Source: Paenibacillus pinistramenti
Lineage (GTDB): Bacteria > Bacillota > Bacilli > Paenibacillales > Paenibacillaceae
DNA: 64,000 nt
Direction: 5' to 3'
NCBI RefSeq assembly: GCF_005869875.1
Contig: NZ_VAWG01000003.1
Span: 62,001 to 126,000, forward strand
In this document: in pieces, positions 8,531 through 16,983 of the stretch
Numbering within the stretch: the stretch's first letter is position 1
Layout of the letters: every line of letters starts with the position of its first letter
Notes under the pieces: model-generated
Seen by the model: the letters and a program-made list of their open reading frames with translations, nothing else
Databases searched by the model: none
What the model was told of the DNA's origin: nothing
Position numbers and translations under genes: made by a program

Positions 8531-9541
8531 TTATGCGCTCTGCACTTTGCTTTGTGCTTCCCTGCGGTGCCGGATGCGCATTAACCGCAGCCATTCGTAG
8601 CGCCGCTCGAGATCCGGGCCGCCCTGCTGCATGGCTTCGCTCCCGTACACCTGCTGCATTACAGGCTTGAGCAGGGCGTCGCCTAATGCCAGATAAGCCT
8701 CCCGGATAGCACTCTGCTCCAGATCCGGCAGGCCGGACAGCTCACGCTCAACCAATTCCTGCGTGTCATAGCCTTCCTTCTCCAGCTGCTCCAGCTGTTC
8801 AATCGCTTCCCGTCTGGATAGGCCCGTGCTTTCCTGAATCTGCTCAAGGCTGTATCCTTCCCCTATTCCCTCGAGCAGCCGCTTTCTCATTGCGGAGCGC
8901 TCAATTTCTGCTTTATAGCGGGCTTCCTTCTGCCTGTAGGTCCAGCTGCGGAAGGTCTCTTCGTCCAGCTCCTGCTCCACCCAGTCCAGCGGAAAATGCC
9001 AGTCCCTTTCATAGGCAGCCGTCACCGCAAGCATCTCTTCTCCGTATTCCGCGGCCTTGACCTCGCCAAGCCCGGGAAGCTGCGTCAGCTCTTCCTTTGT
9101 CTTCGGCAGAAATGCGCTGATCAGGCGGAGCAGCCGGTTGCTTGCGACCAGGTATGGAGCCTTGCCGGCCGCTGCAGCCTTCCGGCGCCGCCAGGCAGAC
9201 AGCTCCAAATAAATCTCCTCGCTGCCGTTTAATTCGCTGTAGCAGTACAGCTTCTGGGCAGATGTGCCCCTGATGCCTTCATCCTCATGAAAAATGCCGC
9301 TGATCACCGGACGGAATCCGTCTGACAGCTTGGCTGCCAGCTGATACCGGTAGTGGCTGAGCATATCCGACCACGAGCCGCCTTCGTACCAAAGCTGGCC
9401 CTTCCCGCCTGCTGCTCCTTCTTCATCCCAGCCAATCCGCCAAAGCCCGCCTTCCTCGCCAATCCAAACCTGTGCGGTATCTGCAAGCTCAGGTCTGTTC
9501 TGCTGCCTTCTCTCCATTGTGTTTAAAAATACGATACGCAT
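8531..9541 (-). CDS. HRDC-domain protein of unknown role
   Basis: 336 residues. The middle (about 110-180) is an HRDC domain: ELSAWRRRKA, then YLVASNRLLRLI, then the LTQLPGLGEVKAAEYG helix-hairpin-like motif, as in the C-termini of RecQ helicases and RNase D. No helicase or nuclease motif is present. The C-terminal third holds a helix-turn-helix-like stretch (YSLEQIQESTGLSRREAIEQL) similar to the RecQ/RQC 'wHTH' tail. A nucleic-acid-binding role is likely; the reaction, if any, is unknown. AAGGAGG precedes the ATG. A promoter and a strong hairpin lie upstream. Confidence 0.8.
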   Translation of the reverse strand: MRIVFLNTMERRQQNRPELADTAQVWIGEEGGLWRIGWDEEGAAGGKGQLWYEGGSWSDMLSHYRYQLAAKLSDGFRPVISGIFHEDEGIRGTSAQKLYCYSELNGSEEIYLELSAWRRRKAAAAGKAPYLVASNRLLRLISAFLPKTKEELTQLPGLGEVKAAEYGEEMLAVTAAYERDWHFPLDWVEQELDEETFRSWTYRQKEARYKAEIERSAMRKRLLEGIGEGYSLEQIQESTGLSRREAIEQLEQLEKEGYDTQELVERELSGLPDLEQSAIREAYLALGDALLKPVMQQVYGSEAMQQGGPDLERRYEWLRLMRIRHRREAQSKVQSA

Positions 9542-9596
9542 CCTTACACCTCCTTATATTCAGCACACTTCCCTGGACCGTGTCTTCTGAGAACAC

Positions 9597-9632
9597 AAAA
9601 AAGCACCTCTCCTGCATGCAAGAGAGGTGCTT
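9597..9632 (-). terminator. intrinsic terminator or attenuator upstream of the HRDC gene
   Basis: AAGCACCTCT and AGAGGTGCTT arms (10 perfect pairs) with six T on the minus strand. It lies about 20 bases after the predicted start site and 55 bases before the gene, so it would cut most transcripts unless bypassed. Confidence 0.75.
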
Positions 9633-9660
9633 CCCCGATAGACGTATACTGTTGTAAAAC

Positions 9661-9688
9661 ATGATACCATATTTTTCCTAACAGTCAA
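9661..9688 (-). promoter_or_regulatory. sigma-A promoter of the HRDC gene
   Basis: -35 TTGACT (9683-9688) and -10 TATCAT (9661-9666), 16 bases apart on the minus strand. Predicted start near 9654. Confidence 0.65.
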
Positions 9689-9737
9689 TAGAAAGGCTTT
9701 CCTTTTCCGAAAGCGCTTTTTTAGCTATAATATACGA

Positions 9738-9761
9738 CGATATGGCGATATGACGATATGC
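9738..9761 (+). repeat. three tandem copies of an 8-base repeat
   Basis: CGATATGG, CGATATGA and CGATATGC follow each other just downstream of TATAAT-like sequence and 50 bases before the DUF3055-type gene. Confidence 0.7.
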
Positions 9762-9811
9762 AGGTAAATATAAGAAGAATAATATGAATAATAATTAGAG
9801 GAGGCACTTCC

Positions 9812-10114
9812 ATGCACTCATTTGATCACGATCTTGATTATCTGTCGGACAGCACCGAGCAGACGTCCACCCGCTTTGTAACCTTTATCGGCCCGTCCTT
9901 AAAACGGTTTGATCTGGCTGTAACCACAACCAGCCGGTTCTACGGCAAGAAGCTCGTCGCCGATCTGCAAAACGGCAGAACAGCCATTCTCGGCTCCGAC
10001 GATCTGGTGACCGAAGGTTATCTGTCCTCCATCTACGGACTGACCGAAGAGGAGGAGGCTGAGCTCGCCGGCTTCCTGCATCAGGTGCTTGGAGAGCCGC
10101 ATTTTACGGATTGA
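9812..10114 (+). CDS. DUF3055 / SAV0927-family small protein
   Basis: 100 residues, acidic, with the stretches FVTFIGPSLKRFDLAV and SRFYGKKLVADLQNGR that I associate with the DUF3055 (SAV0927) family of Firmicutes. The function of that family is unknown to me. There is no signal peptide or membrane segment. The ribosome site AGAGGAGG sits nine bases before the ATG. The gene stands alone on the plus strand, converging on the phosphodiester glycosidase gene with only 8 bases between stops and no clear terminator. Confidence 0.7.
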   Translation: MHSFDHDLDYLSDSTEQTSTRFVTFIGPSLKRFDLAVTTTSRFYGKKLVADLQNGRTAILGSDDLVTEGYLSSIYGLTEEEEAELAGFLHQVLGEPHFTD

Positions 10115-10122
10115 CGGCTTAC

Positions 10123-11274
10123 TTATTTCGTCACTTGACTGCCGAATACCAGCATGCTGCTGAGCAGCCGCCCTGCCGGGGTCAGCGTTTTGCCTCCGGC
10201 ATACAACCCCGTGGAGGCTCCTCCGTCCAGGTTCATCGCCTGCTTGGCTCCTAACGCCTTCATGACAGACGCCCACTGCGTCATCGTTGCACCATTCACC
10301 GTCGCCAGCAGAATGGAGCCGTCCGGCAGGATGGCAATTCCGCTGCGGGCCGCGGATGCCGTCAATATTTTCTGATCGGTGAAGCCCTCCGCTTTCGCAT
10401 TCAGCGTAACTATTCCATCCGTAACCAGTCTTGGACCGGCGCCGACCGCCGTCTGCACATCCGACCAGTCCAGCGTTGTCCCCGCCTGGTTGGTGTAAGA
10501 CATACTCCACTCTGCACGGCTTCCCACGGTGAAGCGCTCCGCCATCGTCTTCTCTGTACCGCTGAACACTAGCACAAATCCATCCTTCGGGATAGCGGTG
10601 TTCGCATTGGCTGCCTTGCGGGTCACCACTCCCGCGCTGACCGTAACAGCGATGCCGCCGTTGAAGCCAACCTTTGAACCTCTGTCAGGCGTAAACAGGA
10701 TCGTATTATTCGCCCCTGCATCCGGTGTCCGGTTAACGAAAGTCGCGTACCAGCTCTTCGCCCTGTCGTCCGTTCCCGTAACCTTGCCCGTTAAGGAAGG
10801 CCGCACGGTATCCATAACGGCAGTTCCGTCCCGGCGGAAGCCTATCGTAGTGCCGTAACGCCCGATATGGGCGATCTGTCCATTAATAATCAGCGTGCCG
10901 TAAGGATCAGCCGGGCCGCCGTAGGCGTTAAAGAACGCCCCGTTAATGGCGGCTTCCGCCTTGTAGCTCTTGACGATTGAAGCCAGGGTGTCCGTTTGGC
11001 CGACCTGGCGTTTGGCCAGCCCCACCGTCACTGGCGTGCCCTTCGGGATCTTGACCGTGCGGACAGTGAAGGTTGTCCCTGAAACTTTGACGGTCCGGAC
11101 TGCAGCCTGAATCGAGCCTGCCGCGTCCGCCGGCTGGGGAACCGCTGAAGCTGCCTGAAAGAGAAGAATCGCTGCGGCTGCGGTCAGGAGGCTGCGCCGC
11201 AAGCTTTTTCGCGGGAATTTGGAGGATATATACTTAGACTTAAACTTAAACCCTTTGGTAAACAGGAAGCTCAA
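10123..11274 (-). CDS. secreted phosphodiester glycosidase (NAGPA-like domain)
   Basis: 383 residues. The N-terminus is basic, followed by a hydrophobic stretch (LLTAAAAILLF) and an ADA-type cleavage region near residue 52, so it is probably exported. The rest is a phosphodiester glycosidase (NAGPA, formerly DUF2233) domain with AAINGAFFN, YGTLIINGQ, GAGPRLV and the signature MNLDGGAST. Family members remove sugar-1-phosphate caps from phosphodiesters or act on cell-wall glycans; the substrate here is unknown. The only reachable start is TTG at 11274, which overlaps the stop of the upstream exonuclease gene, so translation is probably coupled. Confidence 0.85.
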   Translation of the reverse strand: MSFLFTKGFKFKSKYISSKFPRKSLRRSLLTAAAAILLFQAASAVPQPADAAGSIQAAVRTVKVSGTTFTVRTVKIPKGTPVTVGLAKRQVGQTDTLASIVKSYKAEAAINGAFFNAYGGPADPYGTLIINGQIAHIGRYGTTIGFRRDGTAVMDTVRPSLTGKVTGTDDRAKSWYATFVNRTPDAGANNTILFTPDRGSKVGFNGGIAVTVSAGVVTRKAANANTAIPKDGFVLVFSGTEKTMAERFTVGSRAEWSMSYTNQAGTTLDWSDVQTAVGAGPRLVTDGIVTLNAKAEGFTDQKILTASAARSGIAILPDGSILLATVNGATMTQWASVMKALGAKQAMNLDGGASTGLYAGGKTLTPAGRLLSSMLVFGSQVTK

Positions 11275-12158
11275 AGCGCCTCTACTCCCATCCAGGAGCA
11301 GATGCTCTTCATCTCCAGCTCTTCAAACTTGGACACGACCGCATGCGGATCAAGCGACCAGAGGCACGCCTCCAGATCGCATACCAGCTCAATGTCACAG
11401 CGGATGGATGCCAGGTCCCTTGAAAGATGCAGCATCTCAAGATCGGCTTCAATCTTTGTGCGTATGCCCTTGGACAGCTTATCCAGATTGGCCAGAATTC
11501 CTTCCACGTTCTCGAATTCCTGGACAAGCTTCAGCGCCGTTTTCTCGCCAATGCCCCGCACACCGGGATAATTATCGCTCGGATCGCCCATCAGGCCTTT
11601 AATATCAATAATCTGGGCAGGCGTAAGCTGCCGTTCTTCGAACAGGCTTTGCGGCGTGTATACGAAGTAGTTGCCGTGGCCTTTTTTCATAATGGCAATG
11701 CTTGTCCGCTCGTTAATCAGCTGAAGCATATCATGGTCACCCGTCAGCACAATCACGTCCATCGACTGGCTGTACTGCGCGGCCAAGGTGCCAATGCAGT
11801 CGTCCGCCTCATATCCCTCCGAGCTGATGTTCGGCACTCCGAGGCTGTCCATCACGTCCCGAATAACGCTGAACTGCGGAATCAGGTCATCCGGCGCTTC
11901 CGAGCGGTTGCCTTTGTAGGCAGGGTACTGCTGCGTGCGGAAGGTTTTACTGCCGAGATCCCAGCAGCAGGCGACATGGGTCGGCGCAAATTTCTCCACA
12001 GCATCCCAGAAGTAACGCATAAAGCCATATACGGCGTTTGTCGGCAGCCCCGCTTTTGTCCGGCGGATATAGCCCGTTACCGCGGAAGCGTAGTAGGCCC
12101 GGAACATCAAAGCCATTCCATCCACCAGCAGCAGGGTTTCTTGCTTGCTTTCGGTCAA
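11271..12158 (-). CDS. 5'-3' exonuclease of the Pol I N-terminal family
   Basis: 295 residues, a stand-alone version of the 5' nuclease domain of DNA polymerase I (YpcP/Xni type). Metal-binding acidic residues are visible in LLVDGMALMFR, GYEADDCIG, VLTGDHDMLQL and GLMGDPSDNYPGVRGIGEKTA, the last also giving the helix-hairpin-helix DNA-binding motif. It likely acts in flap or RNA-primer removal. Translation starts at TTG 12158 behind AAGGAGAG. Its stop overlaps the start of the phosphodiester glycosidase gene by four bases. Confidence 0.9.
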   Translation of the reverse strand: MTESKQETLLLVDGMALMFRAYYASAVTGYIRRTKAGLPTNAVYGFMRYFWDAVEKFAPTHVACCWDLGSKTFRTQQYPAYKGNRSEAPDDLIPQFSVIRDVMDSLGVPNISSEGYEADDCIGTLAAQYSQSMDVIVLTGDHDMLQLINERTSIAIMKKGHGNYFVYTPQSLFEERQLTPAQIIDIKGLMGDPSDNYPGVRGIGEKTALKLVQEFENVEGILANLDKLSKGIRTKIEADLEMLHLSRDLASIRCDIELVCDLEACLWSLDPHAVVSKFEELEMKSICSWMGVEAL

Positions 12159-12237
12159 TTCTCTCTCTCCTTATAAAAATGATAGTTTAAAGCACGATCT
12201 GTCTTTAACCAGCTGTCTTCTATACTACCATAGTTCC

Positions 12238-12597
12238 TCAGCCCCATACGGCGGCAAATTCATCCTCTTTGAATCCGACGGTTACCCGTTCGCCGTCTGT
12301 GACAACCGGCCGCTTAATGAGCATCCCGTTAGACGCTAACAGCTCCAGCTGCTCTTCTCTTGAGAGTCCGGGCAGCTTATCCTTCAAGCCCATGCCCCGG
12401 TACACCTCGCCGCTGGTGTTGAAGAACTTCTTCAGCTCAAACCCGCTCTGAGTGACCAGATGGTCCAGCTCAGCGGGGGATGGCGGCGCCTCCACAATAT
12501 GACGCAGGTCCAGCTCATGTCCATGGGACTGCAGCCATTTCACCGCATTCCGGCAGGTGCCGCATTTGGGATAGTGATAAACCGTAAGCTTGCTCAT
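12238..12597 (-). CDS. ArsC/Spx-like thioredoxin-fold protein (YusI/YffB type)
   Basis: 119 residues. The N-terminus YHYPKCGTCRNAVKWL carries a CxxC within the thioredoxin-like fold. LKKFFNTSGEVYRGMGLKD and NGMLIKRPVV match the arsenate-reductase-family proteins of the YffB/YusI type. These resemble ArsC and Spx, but a true arsenate-reducing role is unproven for the subgroup. No ars genes are nearby, so I would not predict arsenic resistance. It lies directly downstream of the pseudouridine synthase gene (5 bases), likely in one transcript. Confidence 0.85.
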   Translation of the reverse strand: MSKLTVYHYPKCGTCRNAVKWLQSHGHELDLRHIVEAPPSPAELDHLVTQSGFELKKFFNTSGEVYRGMGLKDKLPGLSREEQLELLASNGMLIKRPVVTDGERVTVGFKEDEFAAVWG

Positions 12598-12602
12598 GTT
12601 CT

Positions 12603-13559
12603 CTACCTCTTCTTCTTTAAAAATTGCTGCAGCTGCACCATATCCGGCGGAAAAGGCGCAGTAAACCGCACCTCTTCACCCGTAAGAGGGTGCACAAAGC
12701 CAAGCTGCTCGGCATGCAGCGCCTGCCGGCCGATGGCCGCGTCCAGCTCCGCGGCGGCTTCACGCTGCGGCTCAGGGAGCGCGAGCGTGTCATAGCTGTA
12801 CATCTTGTCGCCGATCAGCGGACAGCCGATGGAGGTCATATGGACCCGGATCTGATGGGTCCGGCCGCTCCCCAGCTGCAGCTCTACGAGCGAGCTGGCT
12901 GCGCAGCTCTCCCGCACCTTGTACAGCGTCAAAGCGGGATACCCGCTTTCGGTGACGATCCGGCGGTGCGGATCCAGGGGATCGCGGTCAATCGGACCGT
13001 CGATCCTGCCCTCTGCGGCGGGCGGGGTGCCGTGCACGAGCGCCGTGTACTTTTTCAGCACGGTTCCGGCAATCATCTGCTCTGAAATATGCTGGTGAAC
13101 GTAGGCGTTCTTGGCAACGGCCAGCACACCGCTTGTCTCCTGGTCCAGCCGGTGGACCGGACGGAAGCGGAACCGCTCCCCGCGCTCCTGCCAGTAATAA
13201 ACGACGCCGTTGGCCAGCGTCTCCGTATAATGGCCGTGGGTCGGATGGACGATGATGCCCGGCTGTTTGTTAATGATGAGCAGCGCTTCGTCCTCGTACA
13301 GGATTTCGAACGGAATAGGCTGGGGCAGGATGTCCTCCGATGTCTCCTGCTCCAGCCGGATCGCAACTTCATCGCCTTCCTTGACCTTAACGCTGATATA
13401 TTCCCGCACTCCATTTAACGTGATCCCAAGCTCGGTCAGCTTCAGGCGCGACATCAGCTTGCGTGAGACCCCGAGCCTTCTGCTCAGCACGGTCTTAAGC
13501 AGCCAGCCCTCTTCAGCAGCCGTGACCGAATAAGTAATCGGACTATAATAATCGTTCAT
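12603..13559 (-). CDS. RluA-family 23S/tRNA pseudouridine synthase
   Basis: 318 residues. An S4 RNA-binding domain at about 20-80 (VSRKLMSRLKLTELGITLNG) is followed by the RluA catalytic domain, with the catalytic Asp in RPVHRLDQETSG near residue 139 and the late LGSGRTHQIRVH motif. It converts uridine to pseudouridine in structured RNA; the target site cannot be read from sequence. ATG 13559 lies eight bases after the adenosyltransferase stop and is chosen because homologous sequence begins there. The ribosome site AAAGGTG is distant, suggesting coupling to the gene above. Confidence 0.9.
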   Translation of the reverse strand: MNDYYSPITYSVTAAEEGWLLKTVLSRRLGVSRKLMSRLKLTELGITLNGVREYISVKVKEGDEVAIRLEQETSEDILPQPIPFEILYEDEALLIINKQPGIIVHPTHGHYTETLANGVVYYWQERGERFRFRPVHRLDQETSGVLAVAKNAYVHQHISEQMIAGTVLKKYTALVHGTPPAAEGRIDGPIDRDPLDPHRRIVTESGYPALTLYKVRESCAASSLVELQLGSGRTHQIRVHMTSIGCPLIGDKMYSYDTLALPEPQREAAAELDAAIGRQALHAEQLGFVHPLTGEEVRFTAPFPPDMVQLQQFLKKKR

Positions 13560-13566
13560 AATCGGG

Positions 13567-14133
13567 TTATCGAAACACCTTTCCGCTGCGTTCATATTCG
13601 GTCTCCGGAACACTCGCTTTCACGTTCGCCAGCCGGGCCGCTGTGAAGAAATAATCGGACAGACGGTTCAAATACCGGATCACTTCGGCATTGCTCTCCG
13701 TTTCGGCATCGGCCGCCAGGGAAATGACGCGGCGTTCCGCCCTCCGGCATACCGTCCTGCAGACGTGAAGAGACGCGGCCAGCAAGGATCCTCCCGGCAG
13801 AATAAACCGCTCAAGCGCGGGCAGCTCCTCCTCCCAGGAGTCAATCCAGGCTTCGAGATTCTGGACCAGTCCGGAATGAACCTTAAAGCCCTGCTCGGCG
13901 GGATTCACATAAGCCAGATCCGACCCGCAGTCAAATAGTTCATGCTGAATCCGGATCAGCTGCTCCTTCAAAGGCGCAAACTCCCCGCTGTCTGCAAGGG
14001 CGGCTGCCTGGCCGGCAAAGCTGTTTAGTTCATCCAGAGTGCCGTAGGCTTCCACTCGCAAGTCGTCTTTGCGGACTCTTCCGCCAATGACCGAGGTTTG
14101 TCCCAGGTCACCCGTGCGCGTATACATTTTCAT
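13567..14133 (-). CDS. cob(I)yrinic acid a,c-diamide / cob(I)alamin adenosyltransferase, PduO type
   Basis: 188 residues. It transfers the adenosyl group of ATP to cob(I)alamin to make adenosylcobalamin. The N-terminal MYTRTGDLGQTS and the ATP-binding VEAYGTLDELNSF are characteristic of PduO-type enzymes, as are the C-terminal CRTVCRRAERR and YLNRLSDYFFTAAR. The B. subtilis counterpart is YvqK. The enzyme is useful to a cell that salvages B12; a B12-binding radical SAM gene lies 45 kb away in this window, but no direct link is shown. Confidence 0.93.
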   Translation of the reverse strand: MKMYTRTGDLGQTSVIGGRVRKDDLRVEAYGTLDELNSFAGQAAALADSGEFAPLKEQLIRIQHELFDCGSDLAYVNPAEQGFKVHSGLVQNLEAWIDSWEEELPALERFILPGGSLLAASLHVCRTVCRRAERRVISLAADAETESNAEVIRYLNRLSDYFFTAARLANVKASVPETEYERSGKVFR

Positions 14134-14173
14134 CGCTTGAAGCCCTGCCTTTCTATGTCTTTAGCCGTATTCA

Positions 14174-14206
14174 ACAAAAAGAAGACCCCGATTAACAGGA
14201 TCTTCC
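14174..14206 (-). terminator. terminator after the Spo0E-like gene
   Basis: GAAGATCC and GGGGTCTTC arms with an eight-base loop and TTTTTGTTG on the minus strand. Confidence 0.75.
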
Positions 14207-14250
14207 CACATCATATCACAAATCATCCTATCGCAAATTTACAATCCGGA

Positions 14251-14523
14251 TTATTGGTTCCATTGGCCGCTTCGGGCCTTCATGTATTCGTTAATTTTAA
14301 GATCCAGAAGGGTGCTGATCTCAACGACAATATCTGACGTAAAAGACTGCTCCTCCATAAAAATCTTCTCCATCCTGCTTCTAAGCAGTCTGATTTCATC
14401 CTCCAAGGAGAGCTTACGGGCCGGAGTGGAGATGCTTTGGTTCTCAAACATCCAATTGTTACTGCTGTTCTCAGCAAGCATACTTCCAATATAATTAGGC
14501 AAATTGTATTCCCCGCAACTCAT
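14251..14523 (-). CDS. Spo0E-like aspartyl-phosphate phosphatase
   Basis: 90 residues. The C-terminal half fits the Spo0E family: an IRLLRSRMEKIF helix, then the SFTSDIVVEISTLLDLKINEYM helix with the S-x-x-LD core near the end. Family members dephosphorylate Spo0A~P and delay sporulation. The N-terminal 40 residues are unlike classic Spo0E and carry no motif that I know. The start is set by AAGGAGGAGTGGGACA just before ATG 14523; the longer frame to 14589 has no site. The gene is apparently monocistronic. Confidence 0.8.
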   Translation of the reverse strand: MSCGEYNLPNYIGSMLAENSSNNWMFENQSISTPARKLSLEDEIRLLRSRMEKIFMEEQSFTSDIVVEISTLLDLKINEYMKARSGQWNQ

Positions 14524-14720
14524 TGTCCCACTCCTCCTTGAATGATTCCCTTGCCCTTCCTTGGGCAGAACAAAACACAAAATTAACATAACTTAACATA
14601 ACCTAGCCTAATTTAACAGCAATAAATAAACTTAAAAAAAGCCCTCGAACACTAATTATAACACGCCGCACATCCAGTGTTCAATTAAAAATTGAAACTT
14701 TTGTAAATTTGTCTGAAAGC

Positions 14721-15932
14721 TTATCCCAGCTTACGGACAAATTCGCCAATCCGGTGGATCGCTTCGTTCAGCTGAGAGACCGAGGTTGCATAGGAGCAGC
14801 GCAGGTACCCTTCTCCGCCGAGTCCAAACACATCTCCCGGAACAGCCGCCACTTTAGCTTCCCTCAACAGGCGCTGTGCGAATTCATCAGAGCTGAGCCC
14901 GGTTAACTGGATGCTCGGAAACGCGTAGAAGGCACCCTGCGGTTCGTGGCATTCCAGGCCGATATCCCGGAATCCTTGAACCACAAGCCGGCGGCGCTGG
15001 TTGTAGGAATCGACCATCCGGTCCTTCTCCTCCATGCCGTTCGTTAACGCTTCAAGCGCGGCCACCTGCCCCATTGCCGGCGCACACATAATGGTGTACT
15101 GGTGGATCTTGAGCATCGCAGAGATCAAATCGGGATGTCCGCAGACATATCCCATTCTCCAGCCGGTCATTGCAAAAGCCTTCGAGAATCCGCTGACCAG
15201 AATTGTTCTGTCTCTCATGCCGGGTACAGAAGCGAAGCTGACATGCTTCCCTAAGTAAGTGAGCTCGGCGTAAATTTCATCCGAAATGACAATAAGGTCA
15301 TGCTTCTCCACTATTTTGGCAATCGGCAGCCAGTCCTCATAAGTCATAATGCCGCCCGTCGGATTGCTTGGATAGCTGAGCACCAGCACCTTGGATTTCG
15401 GCGTAATGGCCGCTTCCAGCTGCTCGGCTTGGAGCTTAAACTGGTCCTTGGCGAACGTCTCAATCCCGACTGGGACTCCGCCGCTGATGGTGGTGATCGG
15501 AGAATACGTAATATAGCTTGGTTCAGGAATTAAAATTTCATCGCCGGGCGAGATAAGCGCGCGCAAAGCAAGGTCAATCGCTTCACTTCCGCCGACCGTT
15601 ACCAGGATTTCATCCTTGGGTTCATAGGCGACGCTGAAATTGTCATACAAATATTGAGCGATAGCTTCGCGCAGCTCGGGGGTGCCGGAATTGGAAGTAT
15701 ACCGGGTAAAACCGCGCTCCAATGAATAAACGCAGGCTTCCCGAACATGCCACGGAGTCACAAAGTCGGGTTCTCCCACGCCAAGCGTAATGATGTCCTT
15801 GTTTCCGCTCACCAGATCAAAGAACTTCCGGATACCCGAAGGCTGGATCTGACGAACCTGCGGGGCCAGATAATCCAGCATGGATTTCTTCTCTTCAGTA
15901 CGGTCTGTTTTATTATCAGAGTTCACTATCAT
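14721..15932 (-). CDS. alaT: alanine transaminase-like class I/II aminotransferase
   Basis: 403 residues, PLP-dependent. The Schiff-base lysine is in SGFSKAFAMTGWR (Lys near 251). GVGEPDF, SYPSNPTGG, SDEIYAE and the C-terminal CSYA arginine-region motif are intact. Its place just after an Lrp/AsnC regulator matches the alaR-alaT (yugG-yugH) pair of B. subtilis, where AlaT makes alanine from pyruvate. Substrate is inferred from context only. ATG 15932 follows AAAGGATG. Confidence 0.85.
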   Translation of the reverse strand: MIVNSDNKTDRTEEKKSMLDYLAPQVRQIQPSGIRKFFDLVSGNKDIITLGVGEPDFVTPWHVREACVYSLERGFTRYTSNSGTPELREAIAQYLYDNFSVAYEPKDEILVTVGGSEAIDLALRALISPGDEILIPEPSYITYSPITTISGGVPVGIETFAKDQFKLQAEQLEAAITPKSKVLVLSYPSNPTGGIMTYEDWLPIAKIVEKHDLIVISDEIYAELTYLGKHVSFASVPGMRDRTILVSGFSKAFAMTGWRMGYVCGHPDLISAMLKIHQYTIMCAPAMGQVAALEALTNGMEEKDRMVDSYNQRRRLVVQGFRDIGLECHEPQGAFYAFPSIQLTGLSSDEFAQRLLREAKVAAVPGDVFGLGGEGYLRCSYATSVSQLNEAIHRIGEFVRKLG

Positions 15933-15945
15933 CTCATTACATCCT

Positions 15946-16446
15946 TTACGGAGATATCATAAGACGGTGATCTTCTTCATGATCTTCAAAAATAACGCCG
16001 TCTTGTTTATATTTCTTCAAAATAAAATGGGTTTTGGTGGACAATACGGATTCAAGGGTGGACAGCTTCTGGGAAACAAAGCTCGCAACGTCCTTCAGGT
16101 TGCGCCCTTCCACTTCCACCAGCAGGTCGTAGGCGCCAGACATCAGGTAAACGGATTTTACCTGCGGGTACAAATAGACCCGTTCCGCTATGCTGTCAAA
16201 CCCTCTGCCGCGTTCAGGTGTTATCTGAACCTCGATCAAAGCGGTCACCTTCTCATCATCCAGCTTGCTGCTGTTGACGACGGTTGCGTATTTAACGATG
16301 ATATGCTCCTGCTCGAGCTCCTGAATCGCCGTTTTGACCTCTTCCTCGGATGCGCCCAGCATTGTCGCAAGAAGCTCGGGCGTGTACCTCGCATCCTCTC
16401 TGAGAAGCTCAATCAGCTTTTGTTTAAGTTCGCTTAATACCTTCAT
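15946..16446 (-). CDS. alaR: Lrp/AsnC-family transcriptional regulator
   Basis: 166 residues. An N-terminal winged-helix DNA-binding domain (LKQKLIELLREDARYTPELLATMLGAS) is followed by the RAM ligand-binding domain with SVYLMSGAYDLLVEVEG. Lrp/AsnC proteins form octamers that sense amino acids. It lies 13 bases upstream of alaT in the same direction, so it most likely controls that operon, as AlaR does in B. subtilis. The C-terminus has an acidic His-rich tail (EDHEEDH). Ribosome site TAGGAGGGA precedes ATG. Confidence 0.88.
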   Translation of the reverse strand: MKVLSELKQKLIELLREDARYTPELLATMLGASEEEVKTAIQELEQEHIIVKYATVVNSSKLDDEKVTALIEVQITPERGRGFDSIAERVYLYPQVKSVYLMSGAYDLLVEVEGRNLKDVASFVSQKLSTLESVLSTKTHFILKKYKQDGVIFEDHEEDHRLMISP

Positions 16447-16481
16447 GTGTCCCTCCTAAGCCTGCTGAAGTTTTATTAACT

Positions 16482-16509
16482 ATATTACATGAATTACCGG
16501 TTCCTGCAA
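16482..16509 (-). promoter_or_regulatory. possible promoter of alaR-alaT
   Basis: -35 TTGCAG (16504-16509) and -10 TAATAT (16482-16487), 16 bases apart on the minus strand. Confidence 0.4.
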
Positions 16510-16511
16510 AG

Positions 16512-16550
16512 AAAAACCGCCATCCCGTGGAAGATTGTCCAGGTAGGCGG
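16512..16550 (-). terminator. terminator of the coat-protein genes
   Basis: CCGCC and GGCGG outer arms with additional inner pairs, followed by TTTTTC on the minus strand. It overlaps the alaR promoter region. Confidence 0.65.
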
Positions 16551-16600
16551 CACTTTAGCATTCAGTAAACGATAGATTCTTCTCCTGCAAAAAAGGTTAG

Positions 16601-16963
16601 CTATAGAGTAGGGGCCCCGCTCATTTGATTCTGCATAGAAGACATTTGGGCACCCATGCTGCCGGCCATTTGCTGCTGAACAAACTGCTGATCCTGGGCC
16701 ATTGTCTGCTGGGCAGACTGCAGCCGCTTCGAAACTTCCTGGCGTCCTGCCTTTGATACTCCGCTGTACATATTGTTGCTTGCCATCAGCTGATACATGT
16801 CCCCCTGAAGCTTCAAGGTGCTGTCGGTCAGCTGGGTGAACATCTGGCGGACCATCGGACAGGAAGATTCGGTTGCAGCTGTAGCATACTCGCGGACCGA
16901 ACGCCGCAGATCGGCAAGGGTGGTGCCAAGAAGGTCTTTTTCGGTAAGCAGTTGATTTGTCAT
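16601..16963 (-). CDS. CotF-like spore coat protein
   Basis: About 120 residues. LLTEKDLLGTTLADLRRSVREYATAATES with a following SCPMVRQMF is the CotF-type helical coat domain (ferritin-like four-helix arrangement). The tail is Gln/Met-rich (AQDQQFVQQQM). Structural protein of the spore coat by family. Three consecutive ATG codons follow AAGGAGAG; the third (16963) has the best spacing. It lies 14 bases after a second, smaller coat-like gene and probably shares its transcript. Confidence 0.8.
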   Translation of the reverse strand: MTNQLLTEKDLLGTTLADLRRSVREYATAATESSCPMVRQMFTQLTDSTLKLQGDMYQLMASNNMYSGVSKAGRQEVSKRLQSAQQTMAQDQQFVQQQMAGSMGAQMSSMQNQMSGAPTL

Positions 16964-16983
16964 CATCATCTCTCCTTATCCCT

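Noticed and set aside
12238-12597. Arsenic resistance from an ArsC-like gene
   Set aside because: The YffB/YusI subgroup is not a proven arsenate reductase, and no ars genes are nearby.
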